A stretch of 64,000 bases of DNA from Streptomyces sp. 1-11 (GCF_007176755.1 NZ_BJTV01000001.1:620001-684000), one strand, 5' to 3'. Shown: positions 8,415 through 17,374, numbered from the stretch's first letter. Translations and numbers: made by a program. Notes: generated by a model from the sequence alone, not told the origin.

Positions 8415-9209
8415 CTAGCCGAGCAGATCGGGTTCCCTGCGGCTGATGTCCTGCCACAGGGGCTGGTAGTTGATCCAGGCCACCAGGTCGCCGCCGAGCT
8501 GTTCGCGGGTGGCCACGGCGAGCTTGTGGTCGATGAGGACCGGCCGGCCGGCCGCCTTGGCCAGGAGCTGCACCTGGCAGGACCGTTCCAGCGACAGGAA
8601 CCACCAGGCCGCCGCGTCCACTGAGTCCCCCACGGTCAGCAGTCCGTGGTTGCGCAGCACCAGCGCCTTGCGCGACCCCAGCACGCCGGCGATGCGGCGG
8701 CCCTCCTCGGCGTCGACGTTGACGCCGGTGTAGGCGTCGTAAAGCGCCAGGTCCTCGTAGAAGGCGCAGCTCTCCTGGGTGATGGGGTCGATGAGGTCGC
8801 CGAGCGCGGCGACGGCCCGGCCGTGCACGGAGTGGCAGTGCGCGACGGCCACGACGTCGGGACGGGCGGCGTGCACCTGGGCGTGGACCGTGAACGCGGC
8901 CTGGTTGACGTGGTAGCGGCCCTCGACGACCTGCCCGTCCCGGTTGGCCAGCACCAGGTCGCCGACGGTGACGTGCTGGAACGGCATCCCGAACGGGTTG
9001 ACCCAGAAGCAGTCGCTGTACTCCGGGTCGCGCGCGGTGATGTGCCCGGAGACCCCGTCCTCGAGTCCGGCGCGCCCGAAGATCCGCAGGGCGCCCGCGA
9101 GCCGCTCCTTGCGGTGCCGGCGTTCGTCCTCGACCGAGTCGTGCATCGGCGGCATGGCGAACCGGAGCTGGTCGGTGGGCAGCGGAGGGGGCGGCGTGGG
9201 CCCGTGCAT
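8415..9209 (-). CDS. Class II aldolase/adducin family protein
   Basis: A 264-residue protein. The family metal site is visible: VAHCHSVHGRAVA carries two zinc-binding histidines and LVLRNHGLLTVG the third, with the SGHITARDP phosphate-binding region near the N-terminus. Members cleave or epimerise sugar phosphates (fuculose-1-phosphate aldolase, ribulose-5-phosphate 4-epimerase) or are decarboxylases. The substrate here is not clear and no sugar pathway neighbours it. ggagg sits eight bases before the ATG. It is divergent from the PPOX-fold gene. Confidence 0.9.
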   Translation of the reverse strand: MHGPTPPPPLPTDQLRFAMPPMHDSVEDERRHRKERLAGALRIFGRAGLEDGVSGHITARDPEYSDCFWVNPFGMPFQHVTVGDLVLANRDGQVVEGRYHVNQAAFTVHAQVHAARPDVVAVAHCHSVHGRAVAALGDLIDPITQESCAFYEDLALYDAYTGVNVDAEEGRRIAGVLGSRKALVLRNHGLLTVGDSVDAAAWWFLSLERSCQVQLLAKAAGRPVLIDHKLAVATREQLGGDLVAWINYQPLWQDISRREPDLLG

Positions 9210-9350
9210 GGGTCCTCCAGCGTGGGGGTTTGCGGTACGGGCGGGAAGTTACCGCCGGTCGGCGCAAAAGGGCAGCGCTGGTTGGTAAAGATGACGTGCG
9301 CGACGGATACACGACAGAAGGTGTCCGCTTTGCCGGTGAGACTGGCCGCC

Positions 9351-9818
9351 ATGAACTGGGCAGCCTTCACCACCGCCGCACCCGATCTCGCCGCGGTCAC
9401 CGAGCGGCGCTTCGGCGCCTTCCGGCACCACGTGCTCGCCACCCTGCGCCGGGACGGCTCCCCGCGCACCTCCGGCCTGGAGGCGGACTTCCGGGGCGGC
9501 GAGCTGTGGCTCGGCATGATGGCGGGCTCGCTGAAGGCCCTGGACCTGCGGCGCGATCCGCGCTTCACGCTGCAGGCGAACCCGGGCGAGGGCACCGGCA
9601 TGGCGGGCGGGGACGTGCGGATCGCCGGGCGCGCGTACGAGGTCGGGGAGGGCGGGACCAAGGCCGCGTACGTGGAAGAGGTGGAACCGCCGCAGCCGTT
9701 CCACCTCTTCCGCACCGAGTTGACGGAGGTCGTGCGGACCTTCGTCGAGGACGACACGTATCTGGTCGTCCAGGTCTGGCGGCCCGGCGCGCCGGTGCGC
9801 ACGCTCAGGCGGACCTAG
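9351..9818 (+). CDS. Pyridoxamine 5'-phosphate oxidase-fold (PPOX) protein
   Basis: A 155-residue protein. The pattern FGAFRHHVLATLRRDGSPRTSG ... LWLGMMAGSLKALDLRRDPRFTL is the split-barrel flavin/F420-binding fold used by PPOX-class and F420-dependent reductases of actinomycetes. The cofactor cannot be decided from sequence. The ATG giving MNWAAFT was chosen; a GTG five codons upstream is an alternative. It is convergent with guaA, 71 nt away. Confidence 0.85.
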   Translation: MNWAAFTTAAPDLAAVTERRFGAFRHHVLATLRRDGSPRTSGLEADFRGGELWLGMMAGSLKALDLRRDPRFTLQANPGEGTGMAGGDVRIAGRAYEVGEGGTKAAYVEEVEPPQPFHLFRTELTEVVRTFVEDDTYLVVQVWRPGAPVRTLRRT

Positions 9819-9889
9819 GGTCTCTCGTCCGGATCGGAGGAGAAACCGTGGGCCCCGCCGTCCGGGACCCGCTGCTCACGGGGCGGGGA

Positions 9890-11470
9890 TCACTCCCACT
9901 CGATGGTGCCCGGGGGCTTGGAGGTCACGTCGAGGACGACGCGGTTGACGTCCCGGACCTCGTTGGTGATCCGGGTCGAGATGCGGGCGAGGACGTCGTA
10001 CGGCAGCCGCGACCAGTCGGCGGTCATGGCGTCCTCGGAGGACACCGGGCGCAGCACGATCGGGTGACCGTAGGTGCGGCCGTCGCCCTGGACGCCCACG
10101 CTGCGGACGTCGGCGAGCAGGACCACCGGGCACTGCCAGATGTCCCGGTCGAGGCCGGCCGCGGTCAGCTCCTCGCGGGCGATGGCGTCGGCGTCCCGGA
10201 GCAGGTCGAGGCGCTCCTTGGTGACCTCGCCGACGATGCGGATGCCGAGGCCGGGGCCCGGGAAGGGCTGGCGCTGCACGATCTCCTCCGGCAGGCCCAG
10301 CTCCTGGCCGACCATCCGGACCTCGTCCTTGAACAGCTTGCGCAGCGGCTCGATCAGCTTGAACTCGAGGTCCTCGGGCAGGCCGCCGACGTTGTGGTGC
10401 GACTTGATGTTCGCGGTGCCGGTGCCGCCGCCGGACTCGACCACGTCCGGGTAGAGGGTGCCCTGGACCAGGAACTCCACGGCCGGGCCCTCGTCGGCGA
10501 TGATCTCGGCCTGCGCCTGCTCGAAGACGCGGATGAACTCCCGGCCGATGATCTTGCGCTTCTCCTCCGGGTCGGAGACGCCCTTGAGCGCGGTCAGGAA
10601 GCGCTCCTCGGCGTCCACGACGACCAGCTTGACGCCGGTCGCGGCCACGAAGTCCTTTTCGACCTGCTCGGTCTCGCCCTTGCGCATCAGGCCGTGGTCG
10701 ACGTAGACGCAGGTGAGCTGGTCGCCGACGGCCCGCGCGACGAGCGCGGCGGCGACGGCGGAGTCCACACCGCCGGACAGACCGCAGATGGCGCGCTTGT
10801 CGCCGACCTGCTCGCGGATCGCGGCGACCTGCTCCTCGATCACGTTGCCGGTGGTCCACGACGGGGTGAGGCCCGCGCCCCGGTACAGGAAGTGCTCCAG
10901 CACCAGCTGGCCGTGCGTGGAGTGCATGACCTCGGGGTGGTACTGGACGCCGTACAGCTTCTTCTCGTCGTTCTCGAAGGCGGCGACCGGCACGACGTCC
11001 GTGGACGCGGTGACGGTGAAGCCCTCGGGGGCGGCGGAGCAGGCGTCGCCGTGCGACATCCACACGTGCTGCTCGTCGGGGGTGCCCTCGAAGAGGGTGG
11101 AGCCCGACTTGGAGACGTGCAGGTCGGTGCGGCCGTACTCACGGGCGCCGGTGTTGTCGACGGTGCCGCCCAGGAGCTGCGCCATGAGCTGGAAGCCGTA
11201 GCACATGCCGAAGACGGGGACGCCGGCCTCGAAGAGCGCGCGGTCGAGCCGGGGGGCGCCCTCCTCGTACACGGACGAGGGGCCGCCGGAGAGGATGATC
11301 GCCGCGGGGTTCTTGGCGAGCATCTCCTCGACCGGCATGGTGCTCGGCACGATCTCGCTGTAGACCCGCGCCTCGCGGACGCGACGGGCGATGAGCTGGG
11401 CGTACTGCGCGCCGAAATCGACGACCAGGACGGTGTCGGGGGAGGCGGCAGAGGGAGTCGCTGATGACAC
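9890..11470 (-). CDS. guaA: GMP synthase (glutamine-hydrolysing)
   Basis: A 526-residue protein of usual length. It makes GMP from XMP, ATP and glutamine, the last step of guanine nucleotide synthesis in the cytoplasm. The N-terminal class I amidotransferase has catalytic Cys in GMCYGFQLM and His in QYHPE. The synthetase part has the P-loop GLSGGVDS and [11 protein letters not shown]. The C-terminal dimerisation domain ends with [21 protein letters not shown] start with aagg upstream. guaB and guaB3, which supply XMP or the related step, lie 22 kb away in the same orientation. It is divergent from the chorismate mutase leader. Confidence 0.98.
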   Translation of the reverse strand: MSSATPSAASPDTVLVVDFGAQYAQLIARRVREARVYSEIVPSTMPVEEMLAKNPAAIILSGGPSSVYEEGAPRLDRALFEAGVPVFGMCYGFQLMAQLLGGTVDNTGAREYGRTDLHVSKSGSTLFEGTPDEQHVWMSHGDACSAAPEGFTVTASTDVVPVAAFENDEKKLYGVQYHPEVMHSTHGQLVLEHFLYRGAGLTPSWTTGNVIEEQVAAIREQVGDKRAICGLSGGVDSAVAAALVARAVGDQLTCVYVDHGLMRKGETEQVEKDFVAATGVKLVVVDAEERFLTALKGVSDPEEKRKIIGREFIRVFEQAQAEIIADEGPAVEFLVQGTLYPDVVESGGGTGTANIKSHHNVGGLPEDLEFKLIEPLRKLFKDEVRMVGQELGLPEEIVQRQPFPGPGLGIRIVGEVTKERLDLLRDADAIAREELTAAGLDRDIWQCPVVLLADVRSVGVQGDGRTYGHPIVLRPVSSEDAMTADWSRLPYDVLARISTRITNEVRDVNRVVLDVTSKPPGTIEWE

Positions 11471-11555
11471 GGGGTGCCTTCTGGTGGTCGGGCGGGGTCT
11501 GTGCTATCGAGTCTAACGGTGCGGGCGGACTCGCCTTCCCCGGACGCAGCCGTGG

Positions 11556-11561
11556 CATACT
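11556..11561 (+). promoter_or_regulatory. Probable -10 hexamer for the chorismate mutase leader transcript
   Basis: CATACT ends seven bases before the ATG of the leader ORF (11568). Transcription would therefore start at or next to that ATG, giving a leaderless leader peptide. No strong -35 is visible. Confidence 0.5.
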
Positions 11562-11567
11562 GGACGC

Positions 11568-11639
11568 ATGCTCGCGCACTCGACCTTCGTCTTTACCTAT
11601 GGCACCCGGCCCGCCGGCTGCCATGGTCGTGCTGCTTGA
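11568..11639 (+). CDS. Leader peptide (23 residues) rich in Phe/Tyr, upstream of chorismate mutase
   Basis: The ORF reads MLAHSTFVFTYGTRPAGCHG followed by RAA and TGA. The cluster F-V-F-T-Y at residues 7-11 uses TTC, TTT and TAT; TTT and TAT are very rare in this genome. A -10-like hexamer ends seven bases before the ATG, so translation may be leaderless. A GGCA...TGCC hairpin (11601-11622) lies right after the aromatic codons, and a strong terminator-like hairpin follows at 11662-11694, before the chorismate mutase gene. This is the layout of a transcription attenuator sensing charged tRNA-Phe and tRNA-Tyr. The coding call is inferred from position and codons. Confidence 0.6.
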   Translation: MLAHSTFVFTYGTRPAGCHGRAA

Positions 11640-11661
11640 GCGAACCGCCAAGCGACTTACC

Positions 11662-11694
11662 AGGCGCCCCGGGCCGACAAGGCCCGGGGCGCCT
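11662..11694 (+). terminator. Attenuator/terminator hairpin upstream of chorismate mutase
   Basis: A perfect 14-bp stem (11662-11675 with 11681-11694), loop gacaa, followed by gtcgtttctc. It lies between the leader ORF and the ribosome-binding site of the chorismate mutase gene (gaggag at about 11744). A terminator inside this short 5' region makes sense only if readthrough is controlled. Confidence 0.75.
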
Positions 11695-11758
11695 GTCGTT
11701 TCTCCGGGTTCTGCCGTTCCGGGGCCTCCACCAGCCACCTTCACGAGGAGCCCCCGCC

Positions 11759-12016
11759 ATGACCACTCTCACCGCGGAACAGACCATCGCCGACGCCCGG
11801 GCCCGCATCGACGCGCTGGACGACCGGATCATCGGGCTCATCCAGGAGCGGATGGCCGTGTCCACCGTCGTCCAGGAGACCCGCATCTCCTCCGGCGGCC
11901 GGCGGGTGAACCTCTCCCGCGAGATGGAGATCCTCGGCCGCTACCGCGAGGCGCTCGGCAAGCCGGGCACCGCGCTGGCGATGACCATGCTGGAGCTGTG
12001 CCGGGGTCGCATCTGA
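11759..12016 (+). CDS. Chorismate mutase (AroQ-type)
   Basis: An 85-residue all-helical protein. It converts chorismate to prephenate, the first step toward Phe and Tyr. AroQ features are present: RIDALDDRIIGLIQERMAVS in helix 1, with the Arg and Asp of the active site, and RVNLSREMEILGRYREALG later. The ATG has acgaggag eight bases upstream. The gene stands alone behind the Phe/Tyr leader and hairpin, which fits end-product control by attenuation. Confidence 0.93.
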   Translation: MTTLTAEQTIADARARIDALDDRIIGLIQERMAVSTVVQETRISSGGRRVNLSREMEILGRYREALGKPGTALAMTMLELCRGRI

Positions 12017-12753
12017 GTTCGGTCCTGGTCTCACCCGTACGGCGCGTGACCGGCCGGCGCGGCGGCTCGTTGAGACCGGTGTCCGTGCCAGCCAGGGGCG
12101 GGCCCGAGAGAACCACGCGTGGCTCACCGGAGCGATGAGGCGTACGGGTCGTGCCGTGCGCCGTGGGACCTCGCTCCGGAGAAGTGACCGGACGGCAGGG
12201 GACAGCAGCCCGGTCACCCAAGGGAACGGCCGGCTCCGGGGACGCCCGGGGCCGGCCGGCGGAACCCCGGACCAGAGCCCGAGTCCCACAGAGCAGGCGG
12301 CGCGACCCCCGGCGCCGCTCCCGGGCACCGGCGCGCCTCGAAGCCGGTGGCGACGGGAAGAGGGCCCCGCGGCTCCAGCCGGCGGGGCCCTTCGCCGCGC
12401 CCACCCCCGGGCCGGTGCCCGTCAGGCTCCAGCCGCGCGCCCGTCAGCCCCGTGCAGCCCGTGCCGTCAAGCCCTGGCCCAGCGTCCGTCAGACCCCGGC
12501 CCGCTGCCGTCAGGCCCGGCCCCGCGTCCATCAGGCCCCGGCCCGTTTCCATCTAACCCGCGCCCGGGCCACCCCCGCACACTGACCCCACTCCACCCGC
12601 ATGTGACTCACGCCACAGAATTTCCGGGGCATCCGGAAGCAACCCTTCACCGCCCTCGCGGATCAAACTTGCTGCCGGATCAAGAAGACGGTAAGAGGCG
12701 AGGGACCTGCGTTCGGAGGGGGATGCAGGTCCCTCGGCGTCTTCCCGGTCCGG
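12017..12753. other. Long intergenic region with hairpins and degenerate repeats
   Basis: No credible gene in about 735 nt; reading frames here give Arg/Pro/Gly low-complexity translations. It contains a hairpin at 12361-12391 (10-bp stem agggccccgc/gcggggccct), probably the terminator of chorismate mutase, and a tract at 12420-12560 with irregular repeats of the type ccgtcaggcccggccc about 20 bp apart. A terminator for the GMC oxidoreductase lies at 12684-12744. It is a repeat-prone spacer between convergent genes. Confidence 0.5.
12684..12744 (-). terminator. Terminator of the GMC oxidoreductase gene
   Basis: A 12-bp stem cgagggacctgc/gcaggtccctcg (12699-12710 with 12725-12736), extended by gaagacg/cgtcttc (12684-12690 with 12738-12744), ten bases past the stop codon at 12754. 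Confidence 0.8.
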
Positions 12754-14559
12754 CTACTTCTTCGGCGGCACCGCGGGGATGCCCAGGAACGGCAGCCGGA
12801 GCGCGCCGAACGCGTCCGCCGGGACCGCCGGCTCGCGCGGCTCCACGGGCTTCAGGCGCTCGTAGGCCGCCCCCTGCGCGGGGCGCGGGTCCTCCTCGCC
12901 CTTGTTCGGCCAGTACGACATGGCCCGCTCGGCCTGCGCGGTGATCGTCAGGGACGGGTTGACGCCCAGGTTGGCCGAGACGGCGGCGCCGTCCACCACC
13001 GAGATGCCGGGGTGGCCGTAGAGCCGGTGGTACGGGTCGATCACCCCGGTCTCCGGGGAGCCGCCGATGGGGCAGCCGCCGAGGAAGTGCGCGGTCAGCG
13101 GGGTGCCCATCAGCTCGCCGACGTTGCTGCCCGGGAAGCCGTTGATCTCCTCGGCGAGCACGGTGGCGGCCTCGGACGCGGCCTTGATCTGCTTGGGGTT
13201 GGGAGCGCCGTGCCCCTGCCGGGCGGTGAGCAGGCCCTTGCCGACCCCGCCGGGCTTCAGATAGGTCGTCAGCGAGTTGTCCAGCGACTGCATCACCAGC
13301 CCGATGATGGTCCGCTCCGACCAGCGCCGGTTGGACAGCGAGCGGGCGACGAGCATGGGATGGCGGGCGGCGTTGGCCAGCCAGGCCAGGACACGCGAGG
13401 ATCCCTCGGCGTAGGGGACCTGGAGGATGGACAGACCGCCCATCGAGTTGGAGCCCTTGCCGTAGCGGACGGGTTCGATGTGGGTGCTGTCGTCGGGGTG
13501 GATCGAGGACGTGATGGCGACCCCGCGAGTGAAGTCGGCCCTCCGCTCCCCGGTCGCCCTGCGGTAGCGGCGGTTGTCGGTCTGCGCGCCGACCAGCGCC
13601 TCGGAGTTGGTACGGGTCAGCTCACCCAGCCGGGCGGAGAGGCGCGGAAGCTGACCGCCGGCCTTCATCCGGTGCAGCAGCGTCTGGGTGCCGTACGTAC
13701 CGGCCGCGACGACGACCTTCCGCGCGGTGAACAGCCGTCCTGCGCCCTTCTTCTTCTCGTCCGTCGGCAGTGTCGCGATCGCGTACCCGCCGCGCGAGTC
13801 GTCCGTGACGGACACCACCGTGGTCATCGGGTGGACCACCGCACCGGCCTTCTCGGCGAGGTACAGGTAGTTCTCGTTGAGGGTGTTCTTCGCGCCGTGC
13901 CGGCAGCCGGTCATGCACTCGCCGCACTCGGTGCAGGCGTTGCGGGACGGCCCGGCGCCGCCGAAGTACGGGTCGTCCACCCGCTCGCCGGGCCTGCCCT
14001 GCGCCGTGCCGTCGGCGTCCTTGCCGTCGCCGAAGAACACGCCGACCGGCGCCAGGTGAAAGGTGTCCCCGACGCCCATCCGCTGCGCCGCCGCCTTCAG
14101 GTGCACGTCGGAGGGGGTCATGGTCGGGTTGAGCCGCACGCCGAGCATGCGCTGCGCCTGGTCGTAGTACGGCTTCAGCTCCTGCTGCCAGTCGGTGATG
14201 TCCCGCCACTGCGGGTCCTCGAAGAAGGCCTTCGGCGGTACGTAGAGGGTGTTGGCGTAGTTGAGCGAGCCGCCGCCCACGCCCGCGCCGGCCAGCACCA
14301 TCACGTTGCCCAGCAGGTGGATGCGCTGGATGCCGTACATGCCGAGCCGGGGCGCCCAGAGGTAGTTCTTCAGGTCCCAGGAGTTCCTGGGCAGGGTCTC
14401 GCGGGTGAAGCGGCGGCCGGCCTCCAGCACGCCCACCCGGTAGCCCTTCTCGGTGAGGCGCAGCGCGGAGACCGAGCCGCCGAACCCCGAACCGATCACG
14501 ATGACGTCGTAGTCGTACCCGTCCTCGTCCCGGGTCTGGACAGACTTCTCCTGCGACAC
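12754..14559 (-). CDS. FAD-dependent GMC-type oxidoreductase (cholesterol-oxidase-like)
   Basis: A 601-residue protein from GTG at 14559, with gaggaga just upstream. The N-terminal dinucleotide site VIVIGSGFGGSVSALRLTEKG binds FAD. A middle cysteine cluster (CTECGECMTGCRHGAKN, about residues 195-211) is typical of the actinobacterial GMC/cholesterol-oxidase-like branch. The C-terminus has VVDGAAVSANLGVNPSLTI, the family FAD-binding end. The substrate is an alcohol, possibly a sterol or lipid, and is unknown. The aldehyde dehydrogenase gene ends 53 nt upstream on the same strand, so the two probably form an operon oxidising an alcohol to an acid through an aldehyde. Confidence 0.9.
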   Translation of the reverse strand: MSQEKSVQTRDEDGYDYDVIVIGSGFGGSVSALRLTEKGYRVGVLEAGRRFTRETLPRNSWDLKNYLWAPRLGMYGIQRIHLLGNVMVLAGAGVGGGSLNYANTLYVPPKAFFEDPQWRDITDWQQELKPYYDQAQRMLGVRLNPTMTPSDVHLKAAAQRMGVGDTFHLAPVGVFFGDGKDADGTAQGRPGERVDDPYFGGAGPSRNACTECGECMTGCRHGAKNTLNENYLYLAEKAGAVVHPMTTVVSVTDDSRGGYAIATLPTDEKKKGAGRLFTARKVVVAAGTYGTQTLLHRMKAGGQLPRLSARLGELTRTNSEALVGAQTDNRRYRRATGERRADFTRGVAITSSIHPDDSTHIEPVRYGKGSNSMGGLSILQVPYAEGSSRVLAWLANAARHPMLVARSLSNRRWSERTIIGLVMQSLDNSLTTYLKPGGVGKGLLTARQGHGAPNPKQIKAASEAATVLAEEINGFPGSNVGELMGTPLTAHFLGGCPIGGSPETGVIDPYHRLYGHPGISVVDGAAVSANLGVNPSLTITAQAERAMSYWPNKGEEDPRPAQGAAYERLKPVEPREPAVPADAFGALRLPFLGIPAVPPKK

Positions 14560-14612
14560 GTGCTCTCCTCGTCGAGAACGGGCTTGCTGGCGGTGGGGTC
14601 GTGGGGGCGTGG

Positions 14613-16226
14613 CTAACGGAAGCGGAAGGCCTTCATCAGGCGGAGGCTGCGGCTCATGAACCGGGCGTACTGCGCGTCGTCCATCCCCAGCGACGGCGCC
14701 ATCGGCAGCAGCCGCTGCCGGGCCACCGTCTGGGCCTCGGTGTACTTGAGGATGCCCTCGGAGCCGTGGCGGCGGCCGAGGCCGGAGTCCTTCATGCCGC
14801 CCATCGGCGACTGGACGCTGCCGTAGGCGGGCGCGTAGCCCTCGTTGACGTTGACCGTGCCGGTGCGCAGCCGGGAGGCGACGTCCAGGCCGCGCTTGGC
14901 CGACTTGGTCCACACGGACGCGTTGAGGCCGTACGGGGTGGAGTTGGCGCGTTCCACCGCCTCGTCCTCGGTCTTGAAGCGGTACAGCGAGACGACGGGC
15001 CCGAAGGTCTCCTCCTCGCAGACGGCCATGGAGTCCTCGACGCCGTCCAGGATGGTCGGCTCGAAGAAGTACGGGCCGATGTCCGGACGGGCCACCCCGC
15101 CCGTGACCACCCGGGCGCCCTTGGCGACGGCCTCCTGCACATGCCGTTCGACGGTCTTGAACTGCCGCTCGCCGACCAGCGAGCCCATGTCGGCGCCGTA
15201 GGCGAGGGAGTTGCCGAGCCGCATGGCCCGGGTGCGGGCGGCGAAGCGCTCCAGGAAGGCGTCGGCGACGGACTCGTGCACGAACAGCCGCTCGATGGAG
15301 ATGCAGAGCTGGCCGGCCGAGGAGAAACAGGCCCGTACTGCGCCCGCGGCGGCCTTCTCGATGTCGGCGTCCTCCAGGACCAGCATGGCGTTCTTGCCGC
15401 CGAGTTCGAGGGATACCCCGACCAGACGGGCGGCGGCGCCCTGGGCGACCTCGCGTCCGGTGCGGGTGGAGCCGGTGAAGGAGACGTAGTCGGCGTGCTT
15501 GACCAACTCGGGGCCGACGACCGGGCCTTCGCCGAGCACGACCTGGAAGACACCCTCGGGCAGTCCGGCCTCGATGAGCAGGTCACGGGCCCAGAGCGCG
15601 GTGAGGCAGGTCTCGGTGTCCGGCTTCATGACGACCGCGTTGCCGGCCGCGAAGGCGGGCAGCGCGTCGCCCACGGACAGTTCCAGCGGGTAGTTCCACG
15701 GGGCGATCTGGCCGACGACTCCGCGCGGGTGGCGCAGTTCGGTGACCTTCGTCAGGGTCGGCATGGCCCCGGCGTGCCGCTTGGGCCGCAGGTAGCCGGG
15801 GGCCTTGCGGCCGTAGTGGCGGGCCGCGACGGCGACGGCCTGCACCTCCTCGTGCGCGTGCAGCCGGGCCTTGCCGGTCTCGAGCTGGATCAGGTCGAGC
15901 ACCTCGGCCTGGCGCTCGAGCACCAGGTCGTGGAAGCGGAGCAGCACGGCGGCGCGCCGGCTCACCGGGGTCCTCTCCCACACGGCCTGGGCGGCGCGGG
16001 CGGCATCGAAGGCCTTGAGCACGTCCTCGGGTGTGGACTCGGGCAGGTCGGCCAGCTTCTCGCCGGTGAACGGGGTGTGGTTGGCGGTGCGGCCGGAGCC
16101 GACGACACCCTTGGTGAGCTGGGCCACCAGCGTGGGGGTGACCACGTCGGCGGCGGTGCGGACGCCCTCGGGGGCGGGCGCGAGCGGATTGGTGCCGGTG
16201 AGGTCCGGGGCCTGCGAGTCCGTCAT
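14613..16226 (-). CDS. Succinate-semialdehyde dehydrogenase (NADP+)-type aldehyde dehydrogenase
   Basis: A 537-residue aldehyde dehydrogenase. Visible features are the cofactor region IAPWNYPLELSVGDALPA, the general-base Glu in LELGGKNAMLV and the catalytic Cys in SAGQLCISIERLF. The length and C-terminus (RFMSRSLRLMKAFRFR) match the actinobacterial GabD2-like branch called succinic semialdehyde dehydrogenase; the true substrate may be another aldehyde from the GMC oxidase partner downstream. The upstream region has two TGATCA-centred palindromes at 16301-16337, suggesting specific regulation. Confidence 0.9.
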   Translation of the reverse strand: MTDSQAPDLTGTNPLAPAPEGVRTAADVVTPTLVAQLTKGVVGSGRTANHTPFTGEKLADLPESTPEDVLKAFDAARAAQAVWERTPVSRRAAVLLRFHDLVLERQAEVLDLIQLETGKARLHAHEEVQAVAVAARHYGRKAPGYLRPKRHAGAMPTLTKVTELRHPRGVVGQIAPWNYPLELSVGDALPAFAAGNAVVMKPDTETCLTALWARDLLIEAGLPEGVFQVVLGEGPVVGPELVKHADYVSFTGSTRTGREVAQGAAARLVGVSLELGGKNAMLVLEDADIEKAAAGAVRACFSSAGQLCISIERLFVHESVADAFLERFAARTRAMRLGNSLAYGADMGSLVGERQFKTVERHVQEAVAKGARVVTGGVARPDIGPYFFEPTILDGVEDSMAVCEEETFGPVVSLYRFKTEDEAVERANSTPYGLNASVWTKSAKRGLDVASRLRTGTVNVNEGYAPAYGSVQSPMGGMKDSGLGRRHGSEGILKYTEAQTVARQRLLPMAPSLGMDDAQYARFMSRSLRLMKAFRFR

Positions 16227-16300
16227 GACGCGCAGGGTATGCCGCGACGGAGGCTTTGGGTACCCGTCGGTAACGGGGATTCACCGAGTGCTCACACGAC

Positions 16301-16337
16301 GCCAGTGATCACTGGCAGCAAATGCGCTGATCAGCGC
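16301..16337. promoter_or_regulatory. Twin TGATCA-centred palindromes, candidate operators
   Basis: gccagtgatcactggc (16301-16316, perfect 16 bp) and gcgctgatcagcgc (16324-16337, perfect 14 bp) share the core TGATCA. Their centres are 22 bp apart, two helical turns, and the pair lies 75-111 nt upstream of the aldehyde dehydrogenase start. Confidence 0.6.
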
Positions 16338-16460
16338 GTTGTCAGGTGACGATCATGGTGGGCCGGGTTTTTCCGCGGGTGACGGGCGGGGTGGGCCCGC
16401 CGGGTGACGGACGAGGTGGGCCCGCCGGGTGGCGGGCGAGGTGCGGGCGCCGGGCGCGGC

Positions 16461-16484
16461 TCGGGTCGGGTCGGGTCGGGTCGG
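16461..16484. repeat. TCGGG pentanucleotide repeat
   Basis: Four exact TCGGG units plus TCGG, in non-coding DNA past the stop of a kinase gene. Such pentamer runs are prone to slippage. Confidence 0.85.
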
Positions 16485-16531
16485 AGGCGGCAGTAGGCGG
16501 CAGTAGCGGCAGGGCGCCCACGCCGCCCGGG

Positions 16532-17374
16532 TCAGGGGTGCGGTCCTGCCGTCAGGGTCCGCTGCGGCTCGGGGTCGGTCGGGCGGGCGGCGGGCGTGAC
16601 CGCGCGGGCCTCAGGCACCGCCGCCACCCCCTCAGGCGCCGCCGCGACCTCCTCCAGGGCCGCCGCGACCTCCTCCGCGGCCGGCCTCGCGTCCGGGTCC
16701 GGGGCGTGCAGGCGGTCCAGGAGCGGTCGCAGCGGGCCGGCGTCGCCGCCCCGCACGGCGGTGGCGAGCAGCGCACCGAGGGACCACAGGTCGGAGGCCG
16801 GACCGGCGCCGCGGCCGGAGGCGCGCTCCGGGGCGGCGAATCCGGCCGGGACGTCGGCGGCGGGCCCGTCCCCGATCCCGAAGTCGGTGACGACGACCCG
16901 CCCGGTGCCGGACTCGATCAGGACGTTGGCGGGCTTGAGGTCCCGGTGCACGATCCCCACGGCGTGCGCGGCCCTGAGCGCCCCCAGCACGGCGAGCCCG
17001 ACACGGGCGGCCTCGGCGGGCGGCAGCGGCCCGCGCCGTACGGCCTCGCGGAGCGAATCGCCCTCCACCAGCTCCATGACGATCCAGGGCAGTTCGTCTT
17101 CCAGGACGACGTCATACAGGGCGACGGCGGAGGGGTGCCGTACCCGGGCCGCGGTCCGCGCCTCCCGGTGGATCCGGTGCGCGATGCGCCGGCTCTCCTC
17201 GTCGTCGGCCGGACGCCCGGGCAGCACGGGCTCCTTGACGGCGACGTCCCGCCGCTCCTGCTCGTCCCTGGCCCGCCAGACCGTTCCGGCCGGCCCGGCG
17301 CCCAGGCGCGCCAGGAGCCGGTAGCGTCCACCGATCAGGCGTGCGTCGGGCGGGTGTTCGCCGTCTCCACTCAT
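16532..17374 (-). CDS. Short soluble Ser/Thr protein kinase
   Basis: A 280-residue kinase without a transmembrane segment. It has the glycine-rich loop LGAGPAGTVWRA, the lysine in VAVKEP, catalytic HRDLKPANV and DFGIGDG, so it should bind ATP and be active. The activation segment is short: DFG is followed about 10 residues later by GFAAPERASG, without the usual Thr-rich stretch. The tail is Ala/Glu/Val-rich low complexity. Its stop is followed by simple repeats. It is the last of six kinase genes in tandem on this strand, 74 nt from the previous one. Targets are unknown. Confidence 0.87.
   Translation of the reverse strand: MSGDGEHPPDARLIGGRYRLLARLGAGPAGTVWRARDEQERRDVAVKEPVLPGRPADDEESRRIAHRIHREARTAARVRHPSAVALYDVVLEDELPWIVMELVEGDSLREAVRRGPLPPAEAARVGLAVLGALRAAHAVGIVHRDLKPANVLIESGTGRVVVTDFGIGDGPAADVPAGFAAPERASGRGAGPASDLWSLGALLATAVRGGDAGPLRPLLDRLHAPDPDARPAAEEVAAALEEVAAAPEGVAAVPEARAVTPAARPTDPEPQRTLTAGPHP

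Larger units (their letters stand above)
16227..16531. other. Intergenic region with palindromes and simple repeats
   Basis: No gene. The left half holds the twin palindromes before the aldehyde dehydrogenase. The right half (16380-16512) is simple-sequence DNA: repeats of gtgggcccgccgggtg, then four TCGGG units (16461-16484), then aggcggcagt units. It lies at the 3' end of the kinase at 16532-17374. Confidence 0.5.

Noticed and set aside
9230..11464. Long open frame (744 codons) antisense to guaA
   Set aside because: It is the mirror of guaA's codon bias, with Asp/Gly/Val-rich translation and no ribosome-binding site; guaA is certain.
12135..12944. Plus-strand ORF in the region after chorismate mutase
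   Set aside because: Pro/Arg/Ala/Gly low-complexity product running over hairpins, repeats and the end of the GMC gene; no start context.
12154..14913. Upstream extension of the GMC oxidoreductase to 719 residues
   Set aside because: The extra 118 residues are Arg/Pro/Gly-rich translation of the antisense of the dehydrogenase end; the GTG at 14559 has a good ribosome-binding site.
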